Below are positions 34,946 through 43,524 of a DNA stretch of 64,000 nucleotides, piece after piece. This stretch comes from CAJXQU01 sp965223825 (GTDB lineage Bacteria; Pseudomonadota; Gammaproteobacteria; CAJXQU01), in the NCBI GenBank assembly GCA_965223825.1, contig OZ245018.1, forward strand, positions 930,001 to 994,000, written 5' to 3'. The position numbers were made by a program, and so were the translations under genes. Numbering within the stretch: the stretch's first letter is position 1; each line of letters opens with the position of its first letter. The notes beneath the pieces are model-generated. The model was not told the DNA's origin. It saw nothing but the letters and a program-made list of their open reading frames with translations, and searched no databases.

Positions 34946-36619
34946 CTAATCAAATATTCTCAACATCTCCTTAGCATGCGCCCGTGTTTGATCGGTAATC
35001 TTCAACCCACCTAACATCCGCGCAATTTCTTCCACACGTCCATTCTGATCAAGTTGTTTGATCTGTGTGCGTGTTTCGTCTTTTTCGCTTTCTTTGCGCA
35101 CTTGCATGTGGTGATGACCGAGGGAGGCGACTTGGGCTAAATGTGTTACGCAGAGGACTTGTCGATTCTCACCTAGCGCGCGCATTTTTTGTCCGACGAT
35201 TTCAGCGGTGCCGCCGCCGATGCCGACATCGACTTCGTCGAAGATCAAGGTCGGTACGCCTTTGCCTTGCGAGGTGATGACTTGGATCGCAAGGCTGATG
35301 CGTGAAAGTTCGCCTCCAGAAGCGGCTTTGTTGAGCGGGTGTAAGTCCTGCCCCGGGTTGGCGGCGACGAGAAATTCGACGCGATCTTGGCCGTGTTTGG
35401 ATGGCGTTTGATCTTCAGGAATATTGATCTGTGCTTCAAAGCGACCCCCGGCCATGCTGAGTAATTGCATTTCAGCGGTGATTTGGTCACTGAGTTTCTT
35501 TGCTGCTTTTTGTCGGCTTTTTGATAGTTTTTCTGCCGCTGACAGGTATTTTTCCAAAGAGTCGGTTTGTTCACTGAGTAATTGTTTTACACGCGCTTCG
35601 TTATTTTCCAATTGATCTAATTGATCTTGCAAATTGATCAGGCTGGTTGGTAAAGCTTCGATTTTGGTTTGATGTTTACGTGCGAGATCGTGCAGTTTGC
35701 CGAGGCGCGATTCGATTTGATCAAGCTCGGCTTGATCAAATTCCAGATTGCCGGTGAGTTGGTGCAACTGGCTCTGTGCTTCATCAAGCAAGACACTCGC
35801 TTCGTTTAATATTTGCGCGATGGAAGCGGCTTGTGGTTCGAAGCTGGAGATGGCGAGCAGGTCTTGTTCAGCGTGTTGTAAATGCGCGCTGATGTCCGCG
35901 CCTTGATCATCAAACAATTGTTCCGCACGTTGACAGGCTTCGGCAATTTTGGTCATGTTCGCCAGCCGTGCATGCCGCTCTAGTGTCTCCGTCAGATCGG
36001 CTTCACTGACGACGCTGGTTTCGAGTTCGCTGATCTGATAACGAAGTAAATCTTTTTGCGCATCACGTTGAGATGGATCGCCGCTGAGTTCGGCTAAGGC
36101 TTGCGTGGTTTTTTTATAGCGGTCGGCGGATTGACTAACGGCGTTTAACAATTTTTCGTGATCAGCAAAGTCATCCAGCATGTCGCGCTGAATATCTTTT
36201 TTAAGTAGCGATTGGTGCGCGTGTTGACCGTGAATATCAACCAGGAACTCACTCAACTCTTTCAGCGTTTGCAGTGGAACGGTGATGCCATTGATGTAGG
36301 CGCGTGAGCGTCCGTCTTGGGTGATCTGCCGACGTAAAATACATTCACCGTCTTCAATATCAATGTCTTGATCAGTGAGTAGACGTTGCGCTTCTGGAAT
36401 GTTGCGAATATCGAAAATCGCACCGATGGTGGTTTTCTCGGCACCTTTGCGCACGATGCTTCCTTGCGCACGTTCACCGAGCACGAGGCCAAGCGCGTCG
36501 ATCATGATCGATTTACCCGCACCGGTTTCACCAGAGAACACCGTCATACCGTTGGAAAATTCAAGTTCCAGCTTATCGACGATGACGAAGTTTTGAACAG
36601 AAAGGTGTATCAGCCCCAT
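34946..36619 (-). CDS. recN: DNA repair protein RecN
   Basis: SMC-like ATPase acting in double-strand-break repair. 557 residues. Walker A SGETGAGKSIMIDALGLVLG (about 29-48), long coiled coil in the middle (about 160-370), ABC signature SGGELSRISLAIQV and Walker B LIFDEVDVGIGG near the end. Its start lies inside the last codons of nadK (10-base overlap), so translation is coupled. No convincing LexA box was found upstream of nadK-recN, though recN is SOS-controlled in E. coli. Confidence 0.96.
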   Translation of the reverse strand: MGLIHLSVQNFVIVDKLELEFSNGMTVFSGETGAGKSIMIDALGLVLGERAQGSIVRKGAEKTTIGAIFDIRNIPEAQRLLTDQDIDIEDGECILRRQITQDGRSRAYINGITVPLQTLKELSEFLVDIHGQHAHQSLLKKDIQRDMLDDFADHEKLLNAVSQSADRYKKTTQALAELSGDPSQRDAQKDLLRYQISELETSVVSEADLTETLERHARLANMTKIAEACQRAEQLFDDQGADISAHLQHAEQDLLAISSFEPQAASIAQILNEASVLLDEAQSQLHQLTGNLEFDQAELDQIESRLGKLHDLARKHQTKIEALPTSLINLQDQLDQLENNEARVKQLLSEQTDSLEKYLSAAEKLSKSRQKAAKKLSDQITAEMQLLSMAGGRFEAQINIPEDQTPSKHGQDRVEFLVAANPGQDLHPLNKAASGGELSRISLAIQVITSQGKGVPTLIFDEVDVGIGGGTAEIVGQKMRALGENRQVLCVTHLAQVASLGHHHMQVRKESEKDETRTQIKQLDQNGRVEEIARMLGGLKITDQTRAHAKEMLRIFD

Positions 36620-37467
36620 TGGAGTTTTGCGCGCAAGGTAGCGTAGTAATCGTGATCAGTTGGGTGAATGAGTCGAATAAAGCGTTCACTTTTTTCAATG
36701 CAAATGCGATCGTCCTGGGCGAGGCTGAACTTAACATCACCGTCGCAAGTAAGGCGTGCATGTTCCGCTTCTGGTGTGCCGACTTCAATAGTGATGCTGC
36801 TGTTGCCATCGACCACGATCGGGCGGTTGCTGAGTGTGTGCGGACAAATCGGTACGAGCACGATTGCGTTCATTCCGGGATGTAAGATCGGCCCCCCACA
36901 TGAGAGCGCATAGGCGGTTGAACCTGTTGGTGTTGACACGATCACACCATCAGAGCGCTGGCTATTCACATAAGCATCATTCACGTATGTGTCGAAGCGG
37001 ATCAGGCGAGCGGTATCCCATTTTTGAATGACGGCATCATTCAGAGCGTAGTGCGTGGCGATGGCGTTGCCTTTGCGGATCACGGTGCATTTTAAAATGG
37101 CGCGCTGTTCTTCAATGAATTCGCCGGCAAGGATGGCTTCCAGTCGTGGTTCCATTTCATCGGGGGTGATGTCAGTCAAAAACCCCAAGCGTCCTAGATT
37201 GATGCCGAGTAGCCGTACATCAAAATTAGGCAGTTGATGCGTGGCATGCAACATGGTGCCGTCGCCACCGATGGCGATCAGGAGATCACAGTTTTGACCA
37301 TCAAGCTGCTCCAAGTCGGTGCGTTCTGAGGCTTTCAGGTGATCAAGACAGGCGGCATCAATAGCGATGCTAAAATCTTTTGCTTTGAGAAATTGGATCA
37401 GTTGCCTGAGGGTATCGCGAACCCGTTTCTCGCCGGGTTTAGCGATCAGACCGATTTTTTTGAACAT
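36610..37467 (-). CDS. nadK: NAD kinase
   Basis: Phosphorylates NAD to NADP with ATP. 285 residues. GGDGTMLHA (about 68-76) is the NAD-kinase GGDG motif, ALNDAVI the second block, and SDGVIVSTPTGSTAYALSCGGP the conserved third block. Cytosolic. Divergent from hrcA across a 163-bp spacer that carries the CIRCE operator; the nadK-hrcA pairing is common in proteobacteria. Confidence 0.96.
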   Translation of the reverse strand: MFKKIGLIAKPGEKRVRDTLRQLIQFLKAKDFSIAIDAACLDHLKASERTDLEQLDGQNCDLLIAIGGDGTMLHATHQLPNFDVRLLGINLGRLGFLTDITPDEMEPRLEAILAGEFIEEQRAILKCTVIRKGNAIATHYALNDAVIQKWDTARLIRFDTYVNDAYVNSQRSDGVIVSTPTGSTAYALSCGGPILHPGMNAIVLVPICPHTLSNRPIVVDGNSSITIEVGTPEAEHARLTCDGDVKFSLAQDDRICIEKSERFIRLIHPTDHDYYATLRAKLQWG

Positions 37468-37544
37468 GCGGGCAACTTAGCATTTCAGTTTCTTGCCCTC
37501 AATCTTTTTTTGCAGCGTAGACTGTCATACAATCCGGCGCAATT

Positions 37545-37571
37545 TTTGCACTCATACATTCCGAGTGCTAA
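37545..37571. promoter_or_regulatory. CIRCE operator (HrcA-binding)
   Basis: TTTGCACTC-N9-GAGTGCTAA against the consensus TTAGCACTC-N9-GAGTGCTAA: one mismatch in the left arm, none in the right, spacer exactly nine. It lies 60 bases before hrcA, so HrcA should repress its own operon; the divergent nadK may also be affected. Confidence 0.92.
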
Positions 37572-37630
37572 ATTCCTGCACTTAACTAAAAATTGCATCA
37601 CTTAACTTTATTACTAAAAGCGCGGAGTTT

Positions 37631-38680
37631 ATGCCTAAACGATCAGACGATTCGCTGGTGAACGATCGACAGCAGCACTTGTTAAAAGTGTTGATCGAGC
37701 GTTACATACAAGACGGTCAGCCCGTCGGCTCGCGTACGCTTGTCAAAGAGTCCGGTTTGAACTTAAGTTCGGCGACGGTACGTAATGTCATGGCGGATCT
37801 GGAAGATTTGGGGTTGATCAAATCACCGCACACATCGGCAGGGCGCATCCCGACGAATCAGGGTTATCGAATGTTCGTAGATTCATTACTCAAGGTGGAT
37901 CAACTCACCCCGTCGGTGGTGAGACGAATTTGTCAGGATCTAGAATCAGAAGATGAAATCAAGTCGCTACTGAAAAGAACCTCAAATGTGCTTTCCGAGA
38001 TTACGCACCTTGCCGGGGTGGTGATGATCCCGCGGCAGGAAGTGCAACATTTACGTCATGTGGAATTTATCCCACTGTCAGAAACGAAAGTCTTAGCGAT
38101 CTTAGTGTTTAACAACAAAAATGTGCAAAATCGCATCGTTGAGACGAAACGTAAATATTCGCCTTCGGAACTTGAGCAAGCCGCGAATTATTTGAATAGC
38201 GTTTTCATCGGTCGGAACATGTCGTCGGTTCGGCAGCAGCTATTGGACGAAATGGCGCAAGCAAAAGATGAATTGAATCAGTTGATGGAAACCGTGATCG
38301 ACATGACGCAAGCGCTCGATGGGCAGGCGCAAAGTAAGGATTACGTGATCGCCGGTCAAACGAATTTGATGGAGCCCGGGCAATTGTCGGATATTGATCA
38401 GTTACGGCAGTTGTTCGAAGCATTCAATCATAAACGTGATGTGCTGCATTTGCTTGATCAGGCATTGGATGCGCAAGGCATTCAGTTATTTATTGGTGAA
38501 GAGTCGGGCTATAAAGCGTTCGATGATTGCAGCATTGTCACCTCAACCTATGAAGCAGATGGTGAAATCCTTGGCGTGCTCGGCATTATTGGCCCAACAC
38601 GTATGCCATACGATCGTGTGATACCGATTGTCGACATCACTGCACGAATTTTGGGCTCGACCTTGAAATCGCTGAATTAA
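37631..38680 (+). CDS. hrcA: heat-inducible transcription repressor HrcA
   Basis: Represses heat-shock genes by binding CIRCE; activity depends on GroEL. 349 residues. N-terminal winged helix with IQDGQPVGSRTLVKESG and SATVRNVMADLEDLGLI, then SPHTSAGRIPTNQGYR; central GAF-like and dimerisation regions follow, ending GVLGIIGPTRMPYDRVIPIV. The ATG at 37631 is preceded by GCGGAG. First gene of hrcA-grpE-dnaK-dnaJ. Confidence 0.97.
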   Translation: MPKRSDDSLVNDRQQHLLKVLIERYIQDGQPVGSRTLVKESGLNLSSATVRNVMADLEDLGLIKSPHTSAGRIPTNQGYRMFVDSLLKVDQLTPSVVRRICQDLESEDEIKSLLKRTSNVLSEITHLAGVVMIPRQEVQHLRHVEFIPLSETKVLAILVFNNKNVQNRIVETKRKYSPSELEQAANYLNSVFIGRNMSSVRQQLLDEMAQAKDELNQLMETVIDMTQALDGQAQSKDYVIAGQTNLMEPGQLSDIDQLRQLFEAFNHKRDVLHLLDQALDAQGIQLFIGEESGYKAFDDCSIVTSTYEADGEILGVLGIIGPTRMPYDRVIPIVDITARILGSTLKSLN

Positions 38681-38689
38681 GCCCCATAA
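38662..38689 (+). promoter_or_regulatory. sigma-32 (RpoH) promoter for grpE
   Basis: CTTGAAA (38662-38668), 13-base spacer, CCCCATAA (38682-38689): close to the RpoH consensus CTTGAAA-N(11-16)-CCCCATNT. It straddles the hrcA stop codon, 39 bases before grpE. Confidence 0.8.
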
Positions 38690-38727
38690 GACCAAACAAC
38701 GAATTTTTTCTGGAGTATTAAACAAAC

Positions 38728-39306
38728 ATGGTGAACTCAAACGATACGGATCATACGCCTGAAGAAAAGCCGGATATGGATGCGGTTGCTACTGAACAAG
38801 CTAGTGATGACAACGAAGAAGAACAAGCGCCTGTCGAGCAAAATGAGCTGGAATTGCTCAAAGAAGAACTCGCTGCCGCACAAGCGAAAGCAGATGAAAA
38901 CTGGGATCTGGCACTACGCGCCAAAGCAGAAACTGATAACGCGCGTCGCCGAGCAACGATAGACGTTGAAAATGCGCACAAATATTCTGTAGAAAAGCTG
39001 GTGAATGAATTCTTACCAGTTAAAGACAGTTTAGAGTTGGGCTTAAATGCTTCTGAGAATGCTGATGTTGCTAGCCTTGCGGAAGGGATGGATCTGACAT
39101 TAAAAATGTTCGAGTCGGCTCTCGCAAAATGTGGTGTGACGATGGTTGATCCGAAAGGTGAAGCTTTTGACCCTGAAAAACATCAGGCAATGACCATGAT
39201 CGAAGATGCCAACACCGAGTCCGGTAAGGTAATCGACGTCATGCAAAAAGGCTATCTACTGAATGAACGCCTGATCCGCCCAGCAATGGTGGTTGTCGCA
39301 AAATAA
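38728..39306 (+). CDS. grpE: nucleotide exchange factor GrpE
   Basis: Releases ADP from DnaK. 192 residues: acidic, disordered N-terminus (about 1-40), long dimerising helix (about 45-105, ENWDLALRAKAETDNARRRA) and the C-terminal beta domain with GMDLTLKMFESALAKCGV, PEKHQAMTMIED and VMQKGYLLNERLIRPAMVVVAK-type ending. Preceded by its own heat-shock promoter. GGAG is 12 bases before the ATG. Confidence 0.96.
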   Translation: MVNSNDTDHTPEEKPDMDAVATEQASDDNEEEQAPVEQNELELLKEELAAAQAKADENWDLALRAKAETDNARRRATIDVENAHKYSVEKLVNEFLPVKDSLELGLNASENADVASLAEGMDLTLKMFESALAKCGVTMVDPKGEAFDPEKHQAMTMIEDANTESGKVIDVMQKGYLLNERLIRPAMVVVAK

Positions 39307-39324
39307 GCGAAATGACGGCGCGGG

Positions 39325-39352
39325 CTTGAAATATTCTGAACAAACCCCATAT
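39325..39352 (+). promoter_or_regulatory. sigma-32 (RpoH) promoter for dnaK
   Basis: CTTGAAA (39325-39331), 13-base spacer, CCCCATAT (39345-39352): an essentially perfect RpoH promoter, 38 bases before the dnaK start. Same spacer length as the grpE promoter. Confidence 0.9.
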
Positions 39353-39390
39353 CCATAACAAATCAAAAATCGATACGGAGAAATTTAACA

Positions 39391-41310
39391 ATGGGTAAAA
39401 TTATTGGTATTGACCTGGGTACGACAAACTCTTGCGTCGCCGTACTCGACGGCGGAAGTCCTAAGGTCATTGAAAACAGTGAAGGTGGTCGTACAACGCC
39501 TTCAATCGTTGCATTTACAAAAGATGATGAAGTCTTAGTTGGTCAGTCAGCCAAACGCCAAGCGGTGACGAATCCTGATAACACACTGTTCGCAGTAAAA
39601 CGTCTGATCGGTCGTAAATTTGCTGACGATGTTGTGCAACGTGATGTGAAAATGGTGCCGTATAACATTATCAAAGCAGATAATGGCGATGCTTGGGTCG
39701 AAGCCATGGGCAAAAAAATGGCGCCACCTGAAGTCTCCGCGAAAGTTTTGCAGAAAATGAAAAAAACGGCGGAAGATTATCTTGGTGAGCCAGTCACAGA
39801 AGCGGTTGTAACCGTACCGGCTTATTTTAATGATTCACAACGTCAAGCGACGAAAGACGCGGGTAAGATCGCGGGCTTGGACGTTAAACGCATCATCAAC
39901 GAACCAACAGCCGCTGCGCTGGCGTTCGGCATGGACAAAAAAGAAGGCGATTCCACGATCGCTGTTTATGACCTTGGTGGTGGTACGTTCGACGTGTCGA
40001 TCATTGAAATCGCCGATGTCGATGGCGAGCATCAGTTCGAAGTTTTATCGACGAATGGTGACACGTTCCTAGGTGGTGAAGATTTTGACTTGCGCATTAT
40101 TGAGTTCCTCGCCGATGAATTCAAAAAAGAGCAAGGTGTCGATCTGCACAATGACCCACTCGCATTACAACGCTTAAAAGAAGCGGCGGAAAAAGCAAAA
40201 ATCGAGCTGTCTTCAGGTCAAGCGACGGATGTGAACTTACCGTATATCACGGCGGATGCATCTGGTCCTAAACATCTGAACATTAAACTGACGCGTGCAA
40301 AACTTGAATCACTCGTTGACGAACTGATCCAGCGCACAATCCAGCCATGTAAGACAGCGATCTCAGACGCTGGTGTTAGTCCGTCCGATATTACCGATGT
40401 AATCTTGGTTGGCGGTCAATCACGGATGCCGAAAGTACAGGAAGTGGTGAAAGAGATTTTCGGTAAAGAACCACGTCGTGACGTGAACCCGGATGAAGCG
40501 GTTGCCATCGGTGCAGCAATTCAAGGTGGTGTTCTTGGCGGTGATGTGAAAGATGTCTTGCTGCTCGACGTTACTCCATTGTCACTCGGTATTGAAACCA
40601 TGGGTGGCGTGATGACGAAGCTGATCGAGAAAAACACTACGATTCCAACAAAAGCGAATCAAGTATTTTCAACCGCTGAAGATAATCAAACCGCCGTGAC
40701 AGTCCACGTGTTACAAGGTGAGCGTGAAATCGCTTCTGGGAATAAATCACTGGGTCGATTTGATCTGGCGGACATTCCACCTGCACCACGCGGTGTGCCG
40801 CAAGTTGAAGTGACATTTGATATCGATGCAAACGGCATTCTTAACGTTTCTGCGAAAGATAAGGCCACGAATAAGGAACAATCGATCATCATTAAAGCAT
40901 CCAGCGGTTTGTCGGATGAAGAGATCGATAAAATGGTGAAAGACGCTGAAGCGCATGCTGAGGATGATCGTAAGTTGCACGAGCTGGTGACAGCACGTAA
41001 CACGGCGGATCAGATTATTCACGGGACTGAGAAGTCATTGAAAGATCTCGGCGATCAAGTCGAAGAAGCGGAGAAAACGGAAATCGAAGCCGCGATCGCA
41101 ACCTTAAAAACAGCGACCGAGGGTGACGACAAAGATGACATCGAAACGAAGACACAAGCATTAGCTGAACTCTCAGGTAAACTGGCAGAACGCGCGTATG
41201 CACAGTCTGAAGCTACCGGTGGTGATGCAGGTGCATCTGCAGAAACTGAAAAAACCGCTGACGATGATATCGTCGACGCTGACTTTGAAGAAGTGAAGGA
41301 CGACAAGTAA
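39391..41310 (+). CDS. dnaK: molecular chaperone DnaK (Hsp70)
   Basis: 639-residue Hsp70. ATPase domain with IGIDLGTTNSCVAVLDGG, VPAYFNDSQRQATKDAGKIAG, YDLGGGTFDVSIIEI and GGQSRMPKVQ; linker DVLLLDVTPLSLGIET near 390; substrate-binding domain and helical lid to the terminal DDDIVDADFEEVKDD motif. ACGGAG-type ribosome-binding site. Works with the adjacent GrpE and DnaJ. Confidence 0.98.
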   Translation: MGKIIGIDLGTTNSCVAVLDGGSPKVIENSEGGRTTPSIVAFTKDDEVLVGQSAKRQAVTNPDNTLFAVKRLIGRKFADDVVQRDVKMVPYNIIKADNGDAWVEAMGKKMAPPEVSAKVLQKMKKTAEDYLGEPVTEAVVTVPAYFNDSQRQATKDAGKIAGLDVKRIINEPTAAALAFGMDKKEGDSTIAVYDLGGGTFDVSIIEIADVDGEHQFEVLSTNGDTFLGGEDFDLRIIEFLADEFKKEQGVDLHNDPLALQRLKEAAEKAKIELSSGQATDVNLPYITADASGPKHLNIKLTRAKLESLVDELIQRTIQPCKTAISDAGVSPSDITDVILVGGQSRMPKVQEVVKEIFGKEPRRDVNPDEAVAIGAAIQGGVLGGDVKDVLLLDVTPLSLGIETMGGVMTKLIEKNTTIPTKANQVFSTAEDNQTAVTVHVLQGEREIASGNKSLGRFDLADIPPAPRGVPQVEVTFDIDANGILNVSAKDKATNKEQSIIIKASSGLSDEEIDKMVKDAEAHAEDDRKLHELVTARNTADQIIHGTEKSLKDLGDQVEEAEKTEIEAAIATLKTATEGDDKDDIETKTQALAELSGKLAERAYAQSEATGGDAGASAETEKTADDDIVDADFEEVKDDK

Positions 41311-41338
41311 TACGTTATCGTGTTTTACGCTTTACCAA

Positions 41339-41369
41339 GCCCGAACGAGGAAGCTCGTTCGGGCATTTT
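41339..41369 (+). terminator. rho-independent terminator/attenuator between dnaK and dnaJ
   Basis: GCCCGAACGAG-GAAG-CTCGTTCGGGC: 11-bp perfect GC-rich stem, four-base loop, then ATTTTGCTTTT. It lies 29 bases past dnaK. The broken U-tract may allow partial read-through to dnaJ, lowering DnaJ relative to DnaK. Confidence 0.85.
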
Positions 41370-41394
41370 GCTTTTAATGGATTGAACACTTTTT

Positions 41395-42522
41395 ATGGCT
41401 AAACGTGATTATTATGAAGTGCTGGGTGTCGAGAAAAATGCCAGCGAAGCTGAGCTGAAAAAAGCCTACCGAAGGATGGCGATGAAATTCCACCCAGATC
41501 GGAATAAAGATGATTCCGACGTGGCGGAAGAAAAATTCAAGGAAGTGAAAGAGGCTTATGAAGTGCTGAGCGATGCGCAGAAACGTGCAGCGTACGATCA
41601 GTTTGGCCATGCCGGTGTTGATCAATCCATGGGCGGCGGTGGCGCGGGTGCGGGTGGATTTGGCGATATTTTCGATTCTGTTTTCGGCGATATTTTCGGT
41701 GGTGCTGGTCGCGGTGGCCAACGTGTCTATCGAGGTGCTGATCTTGCTTACGATCTCGAAATGACGTTAGAAGAGGCCGTTGCAGGCAATACTGTACAAG
41801 TACGTGTGCCGGTGCATCTTCCTTGTGAAACATGTGATGGTACCGGCGCAAAAGCAGGATCATCGCCTGTCACTTGCACAACCTGTCACGGCCATGGTCA
41901 AGTGCGCATGTCGCAGGGGTTTTTCTCCATCCAACAAACTTGTCCGGACTGTCGCGGGGCGGGTCAGGTGATCAAAGAACCTTGTGGTGATTGTCACGGT
42001 CAAGGGCGTATCAAAGACAGTAAAACGATTTCAGTAAAAGTCCCGCCAGGGGTGGATACGGGCGATCGGATACGCTTAAGCGGCGAAGGCGAGCCGGGTG
42101 AACAAGGTGGCCCTGCGGGTGATCTGTACGTTAATGTGCAAGTCAAACAACATGCAATTTTTACCCGTGAGGATGCAGATCTTTTTTGTGAAGTGCCGAT
42201 CAGTTTTACTACTGCAGCACTTGGTGGTGAATTAAACGTGCCGACGTTGGACGGAAAAGTGGCATTGAAAATCCCAACCGAAACGCAGTCTGGGAAGGTT
42301 TTCAGAATGCGCGGGAAAGGGGTGAAGACAGTCCGCGGAACGCATCCTGGCGATCTGTTGTGTCGAGTGTCGATTGAGACGCCGGTGAATTTGACTCAAC
42401 GTCAAAAAGAGCTATTAAAAGAACTAGACGAGACGATGCAAGATGGGGGCAAGCGTCACAGTCCGAAAGAGTCCAGCTGGCTCGACGGGGTAAAAAGTTT
42501 TTTTGAAGACATGAAATTCTGA
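41395..42522 (+). CDS. dnaJ: co-chaperone DnaJ (Hsp40)
   Basis: 375-residue class A J-protein. J domain with YEVLGVEKNAS and the HPD triad (KFHPDRN, about 32-38), Gly/Phe-rich linker (about 75-110), zinc domain with all four CxxCxGxG repeats (CETCDGTG, CTTCHGHG, CPDCRGAG, CGDCHGQG) and the C-terminal substrate-binding domains. Delivers clients to DnaK and stimulates its ATPase. No separate promoter seen after the terminator, so it relies on read-through or an unrecognised promoter. Confidence 0.98.
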   Translation: MAKRDYYEVLGVEKNASEAELKKAYRRMAMKFHPDRNKDDSDVAEEKFKEVKEAYEVLSDAQKRAAYDQFGHAGVDQSMGGGGAGAGGFGDIFDSVFGDIFGGAGRGGQRVYRGADLAYDLEMTLEEAVAGNTVQVRVPVHLPCETCDGTGAKAGSSPVTCTTCHGHGQVRMSQGFFSIQQTCPDCRGAGQVIKEPCGDCHGQGRIKDSKTISVKVPPGVDTGDRIRLSGEGEPGEQGGPAGDLYVNVQVKQHAIFTREDADLFCEVPISFTTAALGGELNVPTLDGKVALKIPTETQSGKVFRMRGKGVKTVRGTHPGDLLCRVSIETPVNLTQRQKELLKELDETMQDGGKRHSPKESSWLDGVKSFFEDMKF

Positions 42523-42543
42523 TCAGCAAGGATAAAAAATATC

Positions 42544-43350
42544 ATGACAAGAATCGCCATAACTGGTGCCGCAGGGCGCATGGGGAGAACATTACTCGAA
42601 GCGTGCGCGAACACTGACGGTGTGAATGTAACGGCGGCGATTGAACGACCGGAATCAAGCCTGATCGGGGTGGATGCAGGGGAAATGGCGGGCTTGGGAA
42701 CGTCGGGTGTTAAAATCGTCGGATCTGTCGAAGATGTGGTCGACGATTTTGATGTGCTGATCGATTTTACTATTCCTGCCGTTACGTTGGAAAATCTCGC
42801 CGTTTGTAACGCGAATGCTAAACGCATTGTAATCGGCACGACGGGTTTTTCCGATGCTGAAAAAAATCAAATCCAAGCCGCTGGGGAAAATATTCCTATC
42901 GTTTTCGCACCCAATATGAGTGTCGGGGTCAATCTTTGCTTAAAGTTACTTGAAATGGCGGCGAGTGTTTTAGGTGACGATGTGGATATCGAAGTGATCG
43001 AAGCCCATCATCGACATAAAATTGATGCGCCATCTGGCACTGCTCTACGTATGGGAGAAGTGATCGCCGATACACTTGGACGTGATCTTAATGAATGTGC
43101 GGTTTATGGGCGTGAAGGTGTTACTGGTGCGCGCGATCGAAAAACCATTGGATTTGAAACTATTCGCGCTGGCGATATTGTTGGGGATCACACGGTATTA
43201 TTTGCCGCAGATGGTGAACGTGTCGAGATCACACACAAGGCTTCCAGTCGTATGACCTTTGCAAAAGGGGCTGTTCGCGCTGCCGACTGGTTAATGCGTA
43301 AGGAAGAAGGTTTGTTTGATATGCAGGATGTGCTCGATTTAACGAAGTAA
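42544..43350 (+). CDS. dapB: 4-hydroxy-tetrahydrodipicolinate reductase DapB
   Basis: NAD(P)H-dependent step of lysine and diaminopimelate synthesis. 268 residues. Rossmann motif ITGAAGRMGRTLLEA at the start, GTTGFSDAEKNQI, FAPNMSVGVNL and the catalytic EAHHRHKIDAPSGTAL (about 155-170). Starts 21 bases after dnaJ, probably co-transcribed; dnaJ-dapB adjacency is frequent in gammaproteobacteria. Confidence 0.97.
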   Translation: MTRIAITGAAGRMGRTLLEACANTDGVNVTAAIERPESSLIGVDAGEMAGLGTSGVKIVGSVEDVVDDFDVLIDFTIPAVTLENLAVCNANAKRIVIGTTGFSDAEKNQIQAAGENIPIVFAPNMSVGVNLCLKLLEMAASVLGDDVDIEVIEAHHRHKIDAPSGTALRMGEVIADTLGRDLNECAVYGREGVTGARDRKTIGFETIRAGDIVGDHTVLFAADGERVEITHKASSRMTFAKGAVRAADWLMRKEEGLFDMQDVLDLTK

Positions 43351-43524
43351 GTTACTCAATCTGATCTTACGCACGCTAAAACCAAGCTCCTATTCTTAGT
43401 AAAGTGGGATTAAGTTTGTCTTACAACCATTTGTAACACTGACTAACGTAGATCTTACGCTATGCTCTTTTACATATCTTTTATCATTCACATAAAAGCC
43501 CTCGTCGGAAATGGGAGAGTAAGT

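Noticed and set aside
37468..37544. possible LexA box upstream of nadK-recN
   Set aside because: CTGT occurs near 37530 but no ACAG follows at eight bases.
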